The notes beneath the pieces are model-generated. The model searched no databases, was not told the DNA's origin, and saw only the letters and a program-made list of their open reading frames with translations. Positions 28,972 to 37,278 of a stretch of DNA of 64,000 bases are shown piece after piece (within the stretch, counting starts at the first letter, position 1; the number at the start of each line of letters is the position of its first letter). The stretch covers positions 186,001 to 250,000 of the forward strand of contig JACKFB010000007.1 in the NCBI GenBank assembly GCA_020632695.1, given 5' to 3'. The DNA is from Deltaproteobacteria bacterium (lineage in GTDB: Bacteria > Myxococcota_A > UBA9042 > PHBI01 > JACKFB01). The translations under genes were made by a program, and so were the position numbers.

Positions 28972-29250
28972 ATGAACTCCCTCGCCGCCGGTGATCTCCT
29001 GCAGCGCGCGCTGCAGGTCACCTACCAGATCTCCGCCCCCATGCTCTTCGCCGGCCTCATCGTCGGTGTCGTCGTGTCGATCTTCCAGGCGGCCACCCAG
29101 GTCAACGAGGTGACGCTGGTCTTCATCCCCAAGATGCTGGCGGTGGGCGCCGTGATGTGGCTCGCCGGCCCCTGGATGTACGACCTCATCTTCGGCCTCT
29201 TCCGGGAGATCGCCGCCCACATCGATCAGATCGGCGCGGGGAGGTTCTAG
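28972..29250 (+). CDS. fliQ: flagellar biosynthesis protein FliQ
   Basis: A small two-helix subunit of the flagellar export gate. At 92 residues it carries the expected helices, PMLFAGLIVGVVVSIFQAATQVNE (near 23-46) and MLAVGAVMWLAGPWMYDLIFGLF. It follows fliP by three bases. The usual next gene, fliR, is absent; flhA begins only three bases later. Confidence 0.97.
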   Translation: MNSLAAGDLLQRALQVTYQISAPMLFAGLIVGVVVSIFQAATQVNEVTLVFIPKMLAVGAVMWLAGPWMYDLIFGLFREIAAHIDQIGAGRF

Positions 29251-29253
29251 CCC

Positions 29254-31422
29254 GTGGCGAACCTCCCCGAGGCGGCGAGCGGCTCGTTTCTGGGCGTGCG
29301 CAGGCGCGACCTGGCGATGCCGCTCACCCTGGTGGGCATCCTCGGGCTGATGATCGTGCCCCTGCCCCCGCTGGCGCTCGATCTCCTGCTGGCCGTCAAC
29401 GTGACCATCTCGCTGGTCATCCTCCTGACGGCCGTCCAGGTCACCCGCCCGCTGGACTTCTCGGTCTTCCCCTCGCTGCTGCTCATCACCACGCTCTTCC
29501 GCCTCTCGCTCAACGTGGCGACGACCCGCCTCATCCTCCTGGGCGGCGCGGACGGCACCCAGGCGGCCGGCGAGATCATCCGCACCTTCGGCGAGTTCGT
29601 GGTCGGCGGCAGCTACGTCGTCGGCATCGTCGTCTTCCTGATCCTCACCCTCATCAACTTCATCGTCATCACACGAGGCGCCGGCCGCATCGCCGAGGTC
29701 AGCGCGCGCTTCACCCTCGACGCCTTGCCCGGCAAGCAGATGAGCATCGACAGCGACCTCGCCTCGGGCCTCATCACCCAGGACCAGGCGCGGGCCCGCC
29801 GCCTGGAGCTCGCCCGCGAGACCGACTTCTACGGCGCCATGGACGGCTCCAGCCGCTTCGTCCGCGGCGACGCCATCGCCGGCCTCATCATCACCGGCAT
29901 CAACATCGTGGGTGGCCTCATCATCGGCGTCGCCCAGGAGCACCTCTCGCTCGCCGACGCCGCCACCACCTACACCGTGCTGACCATCGGCGACGGCCTG
30001 GTCAGCCAGATCCCGTCCATCCTCATCTCGACCGCCGCAGGCGTCATCGTCACCCGCGCCGCCGCCTCCACCGATCTCGGCGGGCAGGTCGTGCTGCAGC
30101 TCCTTCACAACCGCAAGGTGATGGTCGCCTCCGCGGTGGTGGTCGCCGCGCTGGCCTTCATCCCGGGCATGCCCGCGACGATCTTCATCGGCCTCTCCGG
30201 TGGCTTGTTCTGGTGGTCCAGGCGCGTGCGCGACGTGTCCGCCGAGGCGGGCGGCGAGGGACGCCGCGAGGGCGGCGGGCCGGGCGCCGCCGGGGCGCCG
30301 CAGGAGGAGCCGCCGCGCGGCTCGGCCCAGGGGATCGAGCGCGATCTCGAGGTCCCCAAGCTCGAGCTGAATGTGGGCTACGGGCTGATCTCCCTGGTCC
30401 AGTCCGACGAGGGCGGAGACTTCGTCAGTCGGGTGAGCGTGCTGCGCGCCAACATCGCGCGCGACCTGGGTTTCGTCTTCCCGCACATGCCCATCCGCGA
30501 CGACCAGGGCATCGGGGCCAACGAGTACCGCCTGCTCATCCACGGCGTGCCCGCGGCCTCGGGCGCGCTGGTGCCCGACCGCGTGCTGGCCATGGACCCC
30601 GGCGACGTGCGTCGCCCCATCGAGGGCGACCCCACCATCGAGCCCACCTTCGGGCTGCCGGCGCTCTGGATCCGCGCCGCCGACAAGGGCCGCGCCGAGC
30701 TCGCCGGCTACACGGTCGCCGAGCCGGTCTTCGTCCTGCTGACCCACATGCGCGACGTCATCGAGCGCGAGGCCTCGCGCCTGATGGGGCGCGAGGAGCT
30801 GCAGGTGCTGCTCGACGCGCTGGCGCGCCGCCACCCGCGCATCGTCGACGAGCTGGTGCCCGCCGTGCTCAGCCACGCCGACATCCTCGGCGTGCTGCGG
30901 GCGCTGCTGGACGAGCGGGTGAGCATCCGCGACTTCAACACCATCCTCGAGACGCTGTCGGAGGCCGTGCGCTTCGGCAAGAGCGCACCCTACCTGGTCG
31001 AGCAGGTGCGCAAGCGCCTGGCGCCGGCCATCGTCCAACCGCTGCGCGACCGCAACGACACGCTGCACGTGGCGCTCTTCGACGACATCAGCGTCGAGCT
31101 CTTGCGCGGCTCGACGTTGCGCAACGAGGTGGACACCCGCCTGGCGCTGCCGACCGCCGCCGCCCGCTCGCTGCTGCAGCAGCTCGCCCGCTACCGCAGC
31201 CTCAGCGAGGACATGGAGCGCCACCCGGTGCTGCAGGTCCCGGCGGACCTCCGCTATCCGCTGGCGCGCTGGGTCGTGCTCCAGGAGCCGCGGGTCCGGG
31301 TCATCGCCAACGACGAGCTGCCGCGCGACGTCCCGGTGGTCGTGGTCTCCACCTTCCACCTCGACGGGGCACGCGTCGAGACGCCCCCCGCAGCCGCAGG
31401 CGCCCGCCGGACCACGTCATGA
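29254..31422 (+). CDS. flhA: flagellar biosynthesis protein FlhA
   Basis: A nonameric export-gate component that couples the proton gradient to substrate transfer and docks chaperone-substrate complexes. The eight-helix membrane domain contains the FHIPEP signature (RFTLDALPGKQMSIDSDL, near residues 152-170). A linker (about 325-365) is rich in Gly/Ala/Glu, followed by the cytoplasmic ring domain. The length of 722 residues is typical. It starts at GTG 29254. Its TGA overlaps the ATG of a 40-codon ORF that leads into flhF. Confidence 0.97.
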   Translation: MANLPEAASGSFLGVRRRDLAMPLTLVGILGLMIVPLPPLALDLLLAVNVTISLVILLTAVQVTRPLDFSVFPSLLLITTLFRLSLNVATTRLILLGGADGTQAAGEIIRTFGEFVVGGSYVVGIVVFLILTLINFIVITRGAGRIAEVSARFTLDALPGKQMSIDSDLASGLITQDQARARRLELARETDFYGAMDGSSRFVRGDAIAGLIITGINIVGGLIIGVAQEHLSLADAATTYTVLTIGDGLVSQIPSILISTAAGVIVTRAAASTDLGGQVVLQLLHNRKVMVASAVVVAALAFIPGMPATIFIGLSGGLFWWSRRVRDVSAEAGGEGRREGGGPGAAGAPQEEPPRGSAQGIERDLEVPKLELNVGYGLISLVQSDEGGDFVSRVSVLRANIARDLGFVFPHMPIRDDQGIGANEYRLLIHGVPAASGALVPDRVLAMDPGDVRRPIEGDPTIEPTFGLPALWIRAADKGRAELAGYTVAEPVFVLLTHMRDVIEREASRLMGREELQVLLDALARRHPRIVDELVPAVLSHADILGVLRALLDERVSIRDFNTILETLSEAVRFGKSAPYLVEQVRKRLAPAIVQPLRDRNDTLHVALFDDISVELLRGSTLRNEVDTRLALPTAAARSLLQQLARYRSLSEDMERHPVLQVPADLRYPLARWVVLQEPRVRVIANDELPRDVPVVVVSTFHLDGARVETPPAAAGARRTTS

Positions 31423-31541
31423 GCGCTGGAGGCCCTCCCCCGATGATCCCGCAATCCACCCGCCGCCACGCGCCGCCGCCGCGCCCGGCACGCACCCCGC
31501 GCCGCCCGCTCCGCGCCGCCGATGAGGGGGACGCCCGATGA
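31419..31541 (+). CDS. small coupled ORF between flhA and flhF
   Basis: A 40-residue reading frame starting MSAGGPPPMIPQSTRR, rich in Pro and Arg, with no recognisable domain. It is joined to flhA by an ATGA overlap at 31419-31422. Its own TGA overlaps the flhF ATG at 31538, so ribosomes could pass through all three frames. It may be a real micro-protein or just a translational bridge. Composition alone cannot decide at this GC content. Confidence 0.35.
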   Translation: MSAGGPPPMIPQSTRRHAPPPRPARTPRRPLRAADEGDAR

Positions 31542-31987
31542 AGACCGAGACCTTCGAAGCCAGCTCGATCCGCGAGGCCATGCTGCAGGTGCGCGAGTCG
31601 CTGGGCCCTGAGGCCGTCATCCTGGGCACGCGCGAGATCCGCCGCGCCCAGCCGAACGCGCCCCTGCGCTTCGCGGTCACGGCGGCCAGGCTCCCGCAGC
31701 TCCAGCCCTCCGCCGAGGCGCACCCGGAGGCGGCTGCTGCCCCCGCCGGACCTCCTCCCTTGCCGGTGTCGCACCGTACGCGCCCCGCGCCGGAGGCGGC
31801 GGCCCCCTGGCCACCCGAGAACGCCGCCCCCACGGCCCCCCGCTCCCCCGACGTCCCCCCGCCCGTGTCCGCGGCGCCCGCGCCCGCCGGGCTCGCCGCC
31901 GCCGCGCGCGACCCGCGCCGCCGCGCGCCGCCGCCGCCGCGCCGACCCGCGCCGCCGCGCCCGCCGGCCGCGTCGACACCCCGCTGA
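31538..31987 (+). CDS. flhF: FlhF, N-terminal part (B domain; frame broken)
   Basis: The start of the SRP-type GTPase that places the flagellum at the pole. The opening MKTETFEASSIREAMLQVRESLGPEAVILGTREIRR is the typical FlhF B domain. A Pro/Ala-rich linker follows and runs into a stop at 31985-31987 without the GTPase domain. The GTPase domain continues in the next frame (31993-32859). In that frame the linker also reads naturally upstream of the Met (PAGRVDTPLTAMERRLAA). The frame change therefore lies in the repetitive GC stretch at about 31915-31965. A single missing base would restore one protein of about 440 residues. A sequencing or assembly error is the likeliest cause; true gene splitting is possible. 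Confidence 0.8.
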   Translation: MKTETFEASSIREAMLQVRESLGPEAVILGTREIRRAQPNAPLRFAVTAARLPQLQPSAEAHPEAAAAPAGPPPLPVSHRTRPAPEAAAPWPPENAAPTAPRSPDVPPPVSAAPAPAGLAAAARDPRRRAPPPPRRPAPPRPPAASTPR

Positions 31988-31992
31988 CGGCC

Positions 31993-32859
31993 ATGGAGCG
32001 CCGCCTCGCCGCCTCCATCGCCGAGCTCCGCGATGAGGTCCAGGAGCTGCGACGCGCCGCGCGCCGCCAGACCACCGTCACCGAGGAGGCAGACCCCGAC
32101 GTCCGCGGCCTCGTCGCCGGCGGCGTCGAGCCGGCCATCGCCGCCGCGCTGGTCGCGCGAGCCCGCGAGCGGGTAGCGCCCGACCGTGGCCTGGCCGTCG
32201 CCCGCCAGCCCGACGTGGAGGCCGAGATCCTCGCGCTCCTGGAGCCCGCCCCGCCGCTCTGGGCGCGCCCGGAGCGCGTCGTCGCCGCCCTGGTCGGGCC
32301 CACCGGCAGCGGCAAGACCCGCTCGGTGGCGAAGTTGGCGGCCTTGGCCAGCTTCGGCCACAATGTCCGGGTGGGTATCATCACCACCGACACGCGCCGT
32401 ATCGGCGGTCTCGAGTCCCTCGAGGCCTTCTGTCGCATCCTCGGGTTGCCGCTGCGCAAGGCCCGGGATGCCCGCGGCCTGCTCGGCTCCATCGAGCGCT
32501 TCGCCGACAAGGATCTGGTGCTCATCGACACGCCGGGGATGGGCCCCTGGGACGACGCCGCCCTGGCGCAGCTCGACGCGACCCTGGGCGAGGGCGTCTG
32601 TGAGCGCCACCTCGCCGTGCCTGCGGCGACCTCCTCCCAGGACGTGCGCACCGTGGCGCGCCGTTTCGCCCCGCGCGACCTCGCCTCGGTCATCGTCACC
32701 AAGGTCGACGAGGCGCGCGGCCCGGGCGCCATCCTGTCCGCCGCGTGGGGCGGAGGCGCCCCGATCTCCCACCTCTGCGACGGCCAGGACGTACCCGACG
32801 CCTGCCGTGCGCTCGACCCCCTCGTCATCGCCCGCGGCATCGCCGCGCGCGCGAACTGA
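31993..32859 (+). CDS. flhF: FlhF, NG-domain part (SRP-like GTPase)
   Basis: The N and G domains of FlhF. The P-loop is GPTGSGKT at residues 102-109 of this segment. G2/G3 elements follow (TTDTRRIGG and LIDTPGMGPWDD), and the guanine-specifying region contains TKVDEARGPG. The N-domain helices (about 1-90) begin immediately after the Met. A separate start codon at 31993 has no obvious ribosome-binding site, which supports reading it as the continuation of the upstream segment after a one-base frameshift. FlhG, its ATPase-activating partner, is encoded 46 bp downstream. Confidence 0.85.
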   Translation: MERRLAASIAELRDEVQELRRAARRQTTVTEEADPDVRGLVAGGVEPAIAAALVARARERVAPDRGLAVARQPDVEAEILALLEPAPPLWARPERVVAALVGPTGSGKTRSVAKLAALASFGHNVRVGIITTDTRRIGGLESLEAFCRILGLPLRKARDARGLLGSIERFADKDLVLIDTPGMGPWDDAALAQLDATLGEGVCERHLAVPAATSSQDVRTVARRFAPRDLASVIVTKVDEARGPGAILSAAWGGGAPISHLCDGQDVPDACRALDPLVIARGIAARAN

Positions 32860-32905
32860 CAGGGCGACGTGAAGTCCTCCCTCGAGACACGCGCTGAGTG
32901 ACGCG

Positions 32906-33775
32906 ATGAGCCACCCCTCCAAGCCCGGGCCCCTTCGCGCGCTGCGCGTCATCGCCGTGACCAGCGGCAAGGGCGGCGTCGGCAAGACCAGCCTCACGGT
33001 GAACCTGGCCCTCACCTTCGCGCGCCAGGGCCGTCGCGTCCTCATCATCGACGGCGACACCGGCCTGGCCAACGTGGACATCCTGCTCGACGTGCAGCCC
33101 CGGGCCACCTTGCGCCACCTGCTCAGCGGGCAGGCCAGCCTCGACGAGGTGCTGCTCGAGTCCGAGCACGGCGTCACCATCCTGCCCGGCAGCTCGGGAG
33201 TCGCCGAGCTGAGCGAGCTGTCCGCCGGGAGCCAGCGCGACCTGCTCGAGGCGGTGGACGTCCTCGGCGAGCGCTTCGACACGGTCCTGGTCGACACGGC
33301 CGCCGGCATCGGGTCCAACGCGCGCTTCTTCGCCGGCGCCGCCCAGGAGGTGCTGGTCGTCGCGACGCCCGAGCCCACCTCGCTCGCCGACGCCTACGCC
33401 ATGATCAAGGTGCTCTCCCGCAGGTGCGGCGTCCGCAGCGTCGGCGTGGTCCTCAACCAGGTGGTCGGCCGCGACGAGGCCCGCGACGTGTTCGAGCGGC
33501 TCGAGTCCCTTTGCGCCCGCTTCCTTCCGGTCGCCCTGGACTTCGTGGGTACCATCCCACGCGACCCTCACGTGCGGGAGGCCGTGATGGCCCAGCTCCC
33601 GCTCGTGACCGCATATCCCGCGTGCCCCGCCAGCCAGGCCATCACCCGGTTGGCAGACGACATCCTCAGCCGTCCGGCGCCCACGGGCCCGGACGGCCGG
33701 CTGCAGCTCTTCTGGACGCGCTTGCTGGCCGACGCGGCCGACGCATCGCGCGCCGAAGCACGAGGTTCGGTATAG
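32906..33775 (+). CDS. flhG: MinD-like ATPase FlhG (FleN/YlxH)
   Basis: Controls flagellar number by stimulating FlhF and restraining flagellar activators. The deviant Walker A motif GKGGVGKT is at residues 21-28, followed by LIIDGDTGLANVDILLD and VLVDTAAGIGSNARFF. At 289 residues it is a standard MinD/ParA-type length. The stop (TAG at 33773-33775) shares its last base with a GTG that may start fliA. FleN-type proteins repress FleQ-like activators; which activator it would bind here cannot be read. Confidence 0.95.
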   Translation: MSHPSKPGPLRALRVIAVTSGKGGVGKTSLTVNLALTFARQGRRVLIIDGDTGLANVDILLDVQPRATLRHLLSGQASLDEVLLESEHGVTILPGSSGVAELSELSAGSQRDLLEAVDVLGERFDTVLVDTAAGIGSNARFFAGAAQEVLVVATPEPTSLADAYAMIKVLSRRCGVRSVGVVLNQVVGRDEARDVFERLESLCARFLPVALDFVGTIPRDPHVREAVMAQLPLVTAYPACPASQAITRLADDILSRPAPTGPDGRLQLFWTRLLADAADASRAEARGSV

Positions 33776-34548
33776 TGTCCGACGGCATGCCACCCACGAA
33801 GCCTCAATCCCTGCGCCGCAAGCTCAACGCCGCCTATGCCGCGGCGGGCGGGGGACCGACCGGCGGTGACGACGAGCGCCCGACTCCCGAGGAGATCATC
33901 GCCGAGCACGCGGGCCTGGTCCGGCGCGTGGCCCGGCGCTTCGCGCACAGCTCGGGGGGCGTCGTCGACGTGGACGACCTCATCTCGGTCGGCATCATGG
34001 GGCTGCTCCAGGCGCGCGAGAACTACGATCCGGCCGGCGGGCGACCCTTCCGCACCTACGCCGAGTTCCGCATCCGCGGCGCCATCCTCGACGAGCTGCG
34101 GCGCCTGGACCCCATGTCGCAGCCCCAGCGCCGCAAGGTGCGCGCCTACGAGCGCGCGGTGGCCGAGCTGGCCAACGAGCTGGGGCGGGAGCCCACCGAG
34201 CAGGAGATCGCCGACACGCTCGGGATCTCCATCGAGCAGCTCCACACCACGCGCCGCGAGCTGCAGCAGGTGCGCTTCGTCTCGACCGAGAACGACGAGA
34301 TGCCCGACCTGCGCGCCGAGCTGGCCGCCACGCGCATCGACCGTTCGACCCTGCGCCTGATCCTGGTGGACGCCATCCGCCAGCTCCCCGAGCGGCACCA
34401 GCAGGTGCTCTCGCTCTACTACTTCCAGGACATGAAGCTCAAGGAGATCGGGGAGATCCTGGAGGTCACCGAGGCCCGGGTCTGCCAGATCCACAAGGCG
34501 GCGGTCACCGATCTCAGGGCCGTGCTCGAGGCCGCCGAGCGGACGTGA
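33775..34548 (+). CDS. fliA: flagellar sigma factor FliA (sigma-28)
   Basis: An RNA polymerase sigma factor for late flagellar genes. Region 2 contains DDLISVGIMGLLQARENYDPAGGRPFRTYAEFRIRGAILDELR. Region 3 includes the ELGREPTEQEIADTLGIS segment, and region 4 ends with LPERHQQVLSLYYFQDMKLKEIGEILEVTEARVCQIHKAA. A GTG at 33775 has GAGG nine bases upstream and overlaps the flhG stop; the ATG at 33787 would give 253 instead of 257 residues. Candidate target promoters with matching geometry lie before flgM and fliC. Its TGA overlaps the start of the M74 endopeptidase gene. Confidence 0.95.
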   Translation: MSDGMPPTKPQSLRRKLNAAYAAAGGGPTGGDDERPTPEEIIAEHAGLVRRVARRFAHSSGGVVDVDDLISVGIMGLLQARENYDPAGGRPFRTYAEFRIRGAILDELRRLDPMSQPQRRKVRAYERAVAELANELGREPTEQEIADTLGISIEQLHTTRRELQQVRFVSTENDEMPDLRAELAATRIDRSTLRLILVDAIRQLPERHQQVLSLYYFQDMKLKEIGEILEVTEARVCQIHKAAVTDLRAVLEAAERT

Positions 34549-35345
34549 ACCGCGCTCTGCCAGCGGCGTGCGCGGCCGCTCTGGCCTTGAGCGCCGTCGG
34601 TGCGCGGCCCGCCGCTGCCGCCTCGGTGGGGACCACGGCCGAGGGGCGCCTGGAGGGCGGCTTCCGGTTGCCGCTCGCGGGGACGTGGCACCGCTTCGCC
34701 GGGCCGGTGCGCACCCGCGGCACCAACTACGCGAGCCTGGAGCTGGCTGCGCTCATCGCCCGCGCCGCGCGCACCGTCGCCCGGGCCGTGCCGGGAGCCC
34801 CCATGGTCATCGGCGACGCCAGCGTCGAGGGCGGCGGCGCCGTCGCGCGTCACGCGTCCCATCGCTCCGGCCGGGACGTGGACCTCCTCTTCTACGTGCG
34901 GGACGCGCGCGGCCGCAGCGTCCCCAGCCCCGGCTTTCGCGCCTTCGACGGCCGGGGGCGCTGCGTGGCCGAGGGGTGCAGCCTGCGGCTGGACGTGCCG
35001 CGCACCTGGTGGATGATCCGCACGCTGCTGGCCAGCAGACGGCCCGCCGTCCAGTACCTCTTCATCGCCGAGCCGCTCGCCAGGCTGCTCCTGGCGCACG
35101 CCCGGCGACGCGGCGAGCACCCCGCGCTGCTCGCGCGGGCCGAGCGCGTCCTCCACCAGCCGTCGGACAGCACGGCCCACGACGACCACATCCACCTGCG
35201 GGTCTACTGTGCCTCGGCCGATCGGCCCGCCTGCGTCGACACCGGACCGCGGTGGCCCTGGGTGGACGAGGACGGGCGCGCAGAGACCATCGCGCCCGAG
35301 CGGCGCCGCCGGGTCCGTCCGGGATCGGCCGCTCCCGCGCGGTAG
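34545..35345 (+). CDS. penicillin-insensitive murein endopeptidase (MepA-like, M74)
   Basis: A LAS-fold zinc endopeptidase predicted to cut peptidoglycan cross-links in the periplasm. The signal peptide covers about residues 1-26. The zinc and catalytic motifs are HASHRSGRDVDL (H103, H106, D111, D113) and HDDHIHLR (H212, H215, H217), as in MepA. The length of 266 residues is close to MepA. The GTG start overlaps the fliA stop, placing it in the fliO-fliA operon. The FlgJ protein of this cluster lacks its own muramidase domain, so this enzyme may open the wall for the rod. That link is inference. Confidence 0.88.
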   Translation: MNRALPAACAAALALSAVGARPAAAASVGTTAEGRLEGGFRLPLAGTWHRFAGPVRTRGTNYASLELAALIARAARTVARAVPGAPMVIGDASVEGGGAVARHASHRSGRDVDLLFYVRDARGRSVPSPGFRAFDGRGRCVAEGCSLRLDVPRTWWMIRTLLASRRPAVQYLFIAEPLARLLLAHARRRGEHPALLARAERVLHQPSDSTAHDDHIHLRVYCASADRPACVDTGPRWPWVDEDGRAETIAPERRRRVRPGSAAPAR

Positions 35346-35378
35346 GGGCTGCGGGCTCCGAGGCGACCGGCCGCGCGC

Positions 35379-35807
35379 TCAGCCGCCCCCGCGCCGGGAC
35401 GCGAGATCGTCGATCTCCCGCTGGAAGCGCTTCTCCACCTCGGCGCGGCGGCGGCGCCGGTGCTCCTCGTAGAGCTTCTCGCGGAGGTTGACGTTCCCCA
35501 GCCGCTCGTCGTGGACGACCACGGCCGCGTCGCGGGCGACCTGGCTCTCGTCGCGGGTCTGCGTCGCCAGCCCGCGATGCTCGCCATACACCTCGCGCCC
35601 GACCTCGAGCACGCTCAGCGTCGGGGCGTGCAGATTCGGACTGGCGGCTCGCATCTCGGCCTCGGCCTCGAGCTGCGCGGCGTCGAGGACCTCGATGGCC
35701 TCCTCGGCACCCCGGAGCTGCGATTCGGCGCGCGCGCGCTGGGCGCGAGCGACCCGCTCGCGGGCGATGGCCAGGCGCTTGAGACGGGCCGGAGTGTCAT
35801 TTCGCAT
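35379..35807 (-). CDS. fliJ: FliJ-like flagellar export coiled-coil protein
   Basis: A 142-residue, almost wholly helical, highly charged protein. It has the FliJ pattern of a long antiparallel coiled coil with a C-terminal RFQREIDDLASRR, resembling the EQKELDELA end of FliJ. FliJ links the FliI ATPase ring to FlhA. The ATG at 35807 follows GGAGGG seven bases upstream; the frame is open further upstream but has no better start. It is the only minus-strand gene between the fliO and flgH operons, away from fliI (54683-56029), where fliJ usually lies. A second FliJ-like coiled-coil protein is encoded at 36805-37260, so which is functional FliJ is uncertain. Confidence 0.65.
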   Translation of the reverse strand: MRNDTPARLKRLAIARERVARAQRARAESQLRGAEEAIEVLDAAQLEAEAEMRAASPNLHAPTLSVLEVGREVYGEHRGLATQTRDESQVARDAAVVVHDERLGNVNLREKLYEEHRRRRRAEVEKRFQREIDDLASRRGGG

Positions 35808-35944
35808 CTTCGTCCCTCCGAGCCGGTCGGGGCAGAGCGTGACCTTCAGGTTAACCGAGCCTGCGGAGATCTCCAAGGCGGGGACACAGGCGGTCGCGCG
35901 GCCGCCTGGCGACCTCGCCCCTCCCCTCGGCACCGCCTGCCGCT

Positions 35945-35974
35945 CCTGCCGGGTACCCGGCAGGTCTTGCCGGG
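35945..35974 (+). promoter_or_regulatory. candidate activator-binding site upstream of flgH
   Basis: A perfect 20-bp palindrome (CCTGCCGGGTACCCGGCAGG, 35945-35964) overlaps an inverted repeat CCGGCA-N5-TGCCGG (35957-35973). Its reverse complement contains CCCGGCAAGACCTGCCG, which recurs exactly between the two activator genes at 62050-62066. It lies about 55-80 bp upstream of the sigma-54 promoter at 36028. Confidence 0.65.
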
Positions 35975-36027
35975 CACCCTCCGGCTGATTTCCGTTGCAT
36001 ATCGCGCCATTACCGACGCGGAGTGGC

Positions 36028-36043
36028 TGGCATGGGCCTTGCT
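36028..36043 (+). promoter_or_regulatory. sigma-54 promoter of flgH
   Basis: TGGCATG-GGCC-TTGCT matches the -24/-12 consensus with correct spacing. Transcription would start near 36055, leaving a leader of about 40 bases before the flgH GTG. Confidence 0.8.
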
Positions 36044-36096
36044 CGATACCTGCGGCGACGCGGGCCTGCGTCTCGCCGACGCGCGGAGGTCTCCCG

Positions 36097-36804
36097 GTGC
36101 GCACCCCACTCCCACACGCTCTCCTGTTCCTGGCGGCGATCGCCACGGGCACCAGCGCTTGCAAGGTCTCGCACATCCGCGGCTACACCCCGAAGCAGCG
36201 GGACTACCAGAGCCCGGTCACCTTCGACGATCTCGACCACGCGACGACGCCGGGCTCGCTGTTCAACCCCACCCACGCGGTCAGCTTCCTCGCCACCGAC
36301 CACCGGGCGATGCGCAAAGGCGACATCGTCACCGTGCGGGTCAGCGAGCGCGCCGACGCCCAGCGTGGCGCCTCCACCGACCTGTCCCGCAGCTCGGACA
36401 CCCACATGAACATCTCGGCCTTCCTCGGGCTGATGAGCAAGCTGGGCGCCATCCTCGACAACGGCAACGAGCTGCTCAGCCTCGGCTCGGGCTCCACCTT
36501 CCGCGGGGAGGGCTCGACCAGCCGCACCGAGAAACTGGAGGCGACCGTGCCGGCGCTGGTGCGCGAGGTCCTGCCCAACGGCAACCTCTTCATCGAGGGC
36601 CACCGGGTGGTGCTGGTGAACTCGGAGGAGCACCACTTCTACATCAGCGGGCTCATCCGGCCGGTGGACATCCAGCAGGACAACAGCGTCGCGTCCTACC
36701 TCATCGCCGACGCCGAGATCGAGTTCACCGGCCGCGGGGTGGTGACGGAGAAGCTCGACCCGCCCTGGCTGCAGCGCGGCCTCGACTTCATCAGGCCCTT
36801 CTAG
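36097..36804 (+). CDS. flgH: flagellar L-ring lipoprotein FlgH
   Basis: Forms the outer-membrane L ring around the flagellar rod. The lipoprotein signal ends in TGTSAC (Cys 22). The family core follows, with LFNPTHAVSFLATDHRAMRKGDIVTVRV, the VREVLPNGNLFIEG motif and the C-terminal VDIQQDNSVASYLIADAEIEFTGRG. The 235-residue length is typical. The GTG at 36097 is chosen because GGAGG lies seven bases upstream and the sigma-54 start site falls after the in-frame ATG at 35995. It shows that the organism has an outer membrane. Confidence 0.95.
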   Translation: MRTPLPHALLFLAAIATGTSACKVSHIRGYTPKQRDYQSPVTFDDLDHATTPGSLFNPTHAVSFLATDHRAMRKGDIVTVRVSERADAQRGASTDLSRSSDTHMNISAFLGLMSKLGAILDNGNELLSLGSGSTFRGEGSTSRTEKLEATVPALVREVLPNGNLFIEGHRVVLVNSEEHHFYISGLIRPVDIQQDNSVASYLIADAEIEFTGRGVVTEKLDPPWLQRGLDFIRPF

Positions 36805-37260
36805 ATGAAGGTCGACGCCTCCGGTCAGCGCATCACCCAGCTCCTCCTGCGGGCGGCCGAGCTCAGGCGCAAGCAGGTGCAGCACCAGGAGGCGCGCGCC
36901 CGCGGGCAGGTGTCGGAGCTGGCGGCTCGACGGGAGGCCGAGGTCCGCACCCAGGCCGCCGGGCGGGACCAGCTCCGCGGGTCGGGCGAGGCGATCCCCG
37001 CGCAGCGCCTGGCGCTGCTGGACGACGCGCGCCTGGCGGACGGGGCGCGGATGCTGCACCTCGATCGCGCCCTCGAGGACAGCCAGGGGCAGCTCGACAC
37101 GCGCCGCGACCAGCTTCGCCAGGCCGGTCGGCGACACCTCCGGGCCGCGCACGTCGCGGCCTACGTCGAGACGCGACGCCGCAGCGAGGCCATGGCGCTC
37201 GAGCAGCGGCGCCTCGAGGAGGACTCCGCCGCGCACCGCGCACCCAAGGGGACACCGTGA
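36805..37260 (+). CDS. coiled-coil protein, FliJ-like, in the flgH operon
   Basis: A 151-residue, Arg/Glu/Ala/Gln-rich helical protein whose ATG directly follows the flgH stop. Heptad-like stretches such as LLRAAELRRKQVQHQEARARGQVSELAARREAEV and QGQLDTRRDQLRQAGRRHL suggest a long coiled coil. The size equals FliJ, and no other domain is seen. It may be a FliJ paralogue, another export accessory or an unrelated structural protein. It is transcribed with flgH from the sigma-54 promoter at 36028. Confidence 0.55.
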   Translation: MKVDASGQRITQLLLRAAELRRKQVQHQEARARGQVSELAARREAEVRTQAAGRDQLRGSGEAIPAQRLALLDDARLADGARMLHLDRALEDSQGQLDTRRDQLRQAGRRHLRAAHVAAYVETRRRSEAMALEQRRLEEDSAAHRAPKGTP

Positions 37261-37278
37261 GGGGGCTCGGCAGCGTAC

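Noticed and set aside
27955..31359. 1134-codon minus-strand frame opposite fliO-flhA
   Set aside because: Antisense shadow of high-GC genes; Gly/Asp/Arg/His-rich translation with no domain, while the opposite strand encodes clear FliP, FliQ and FlhA.
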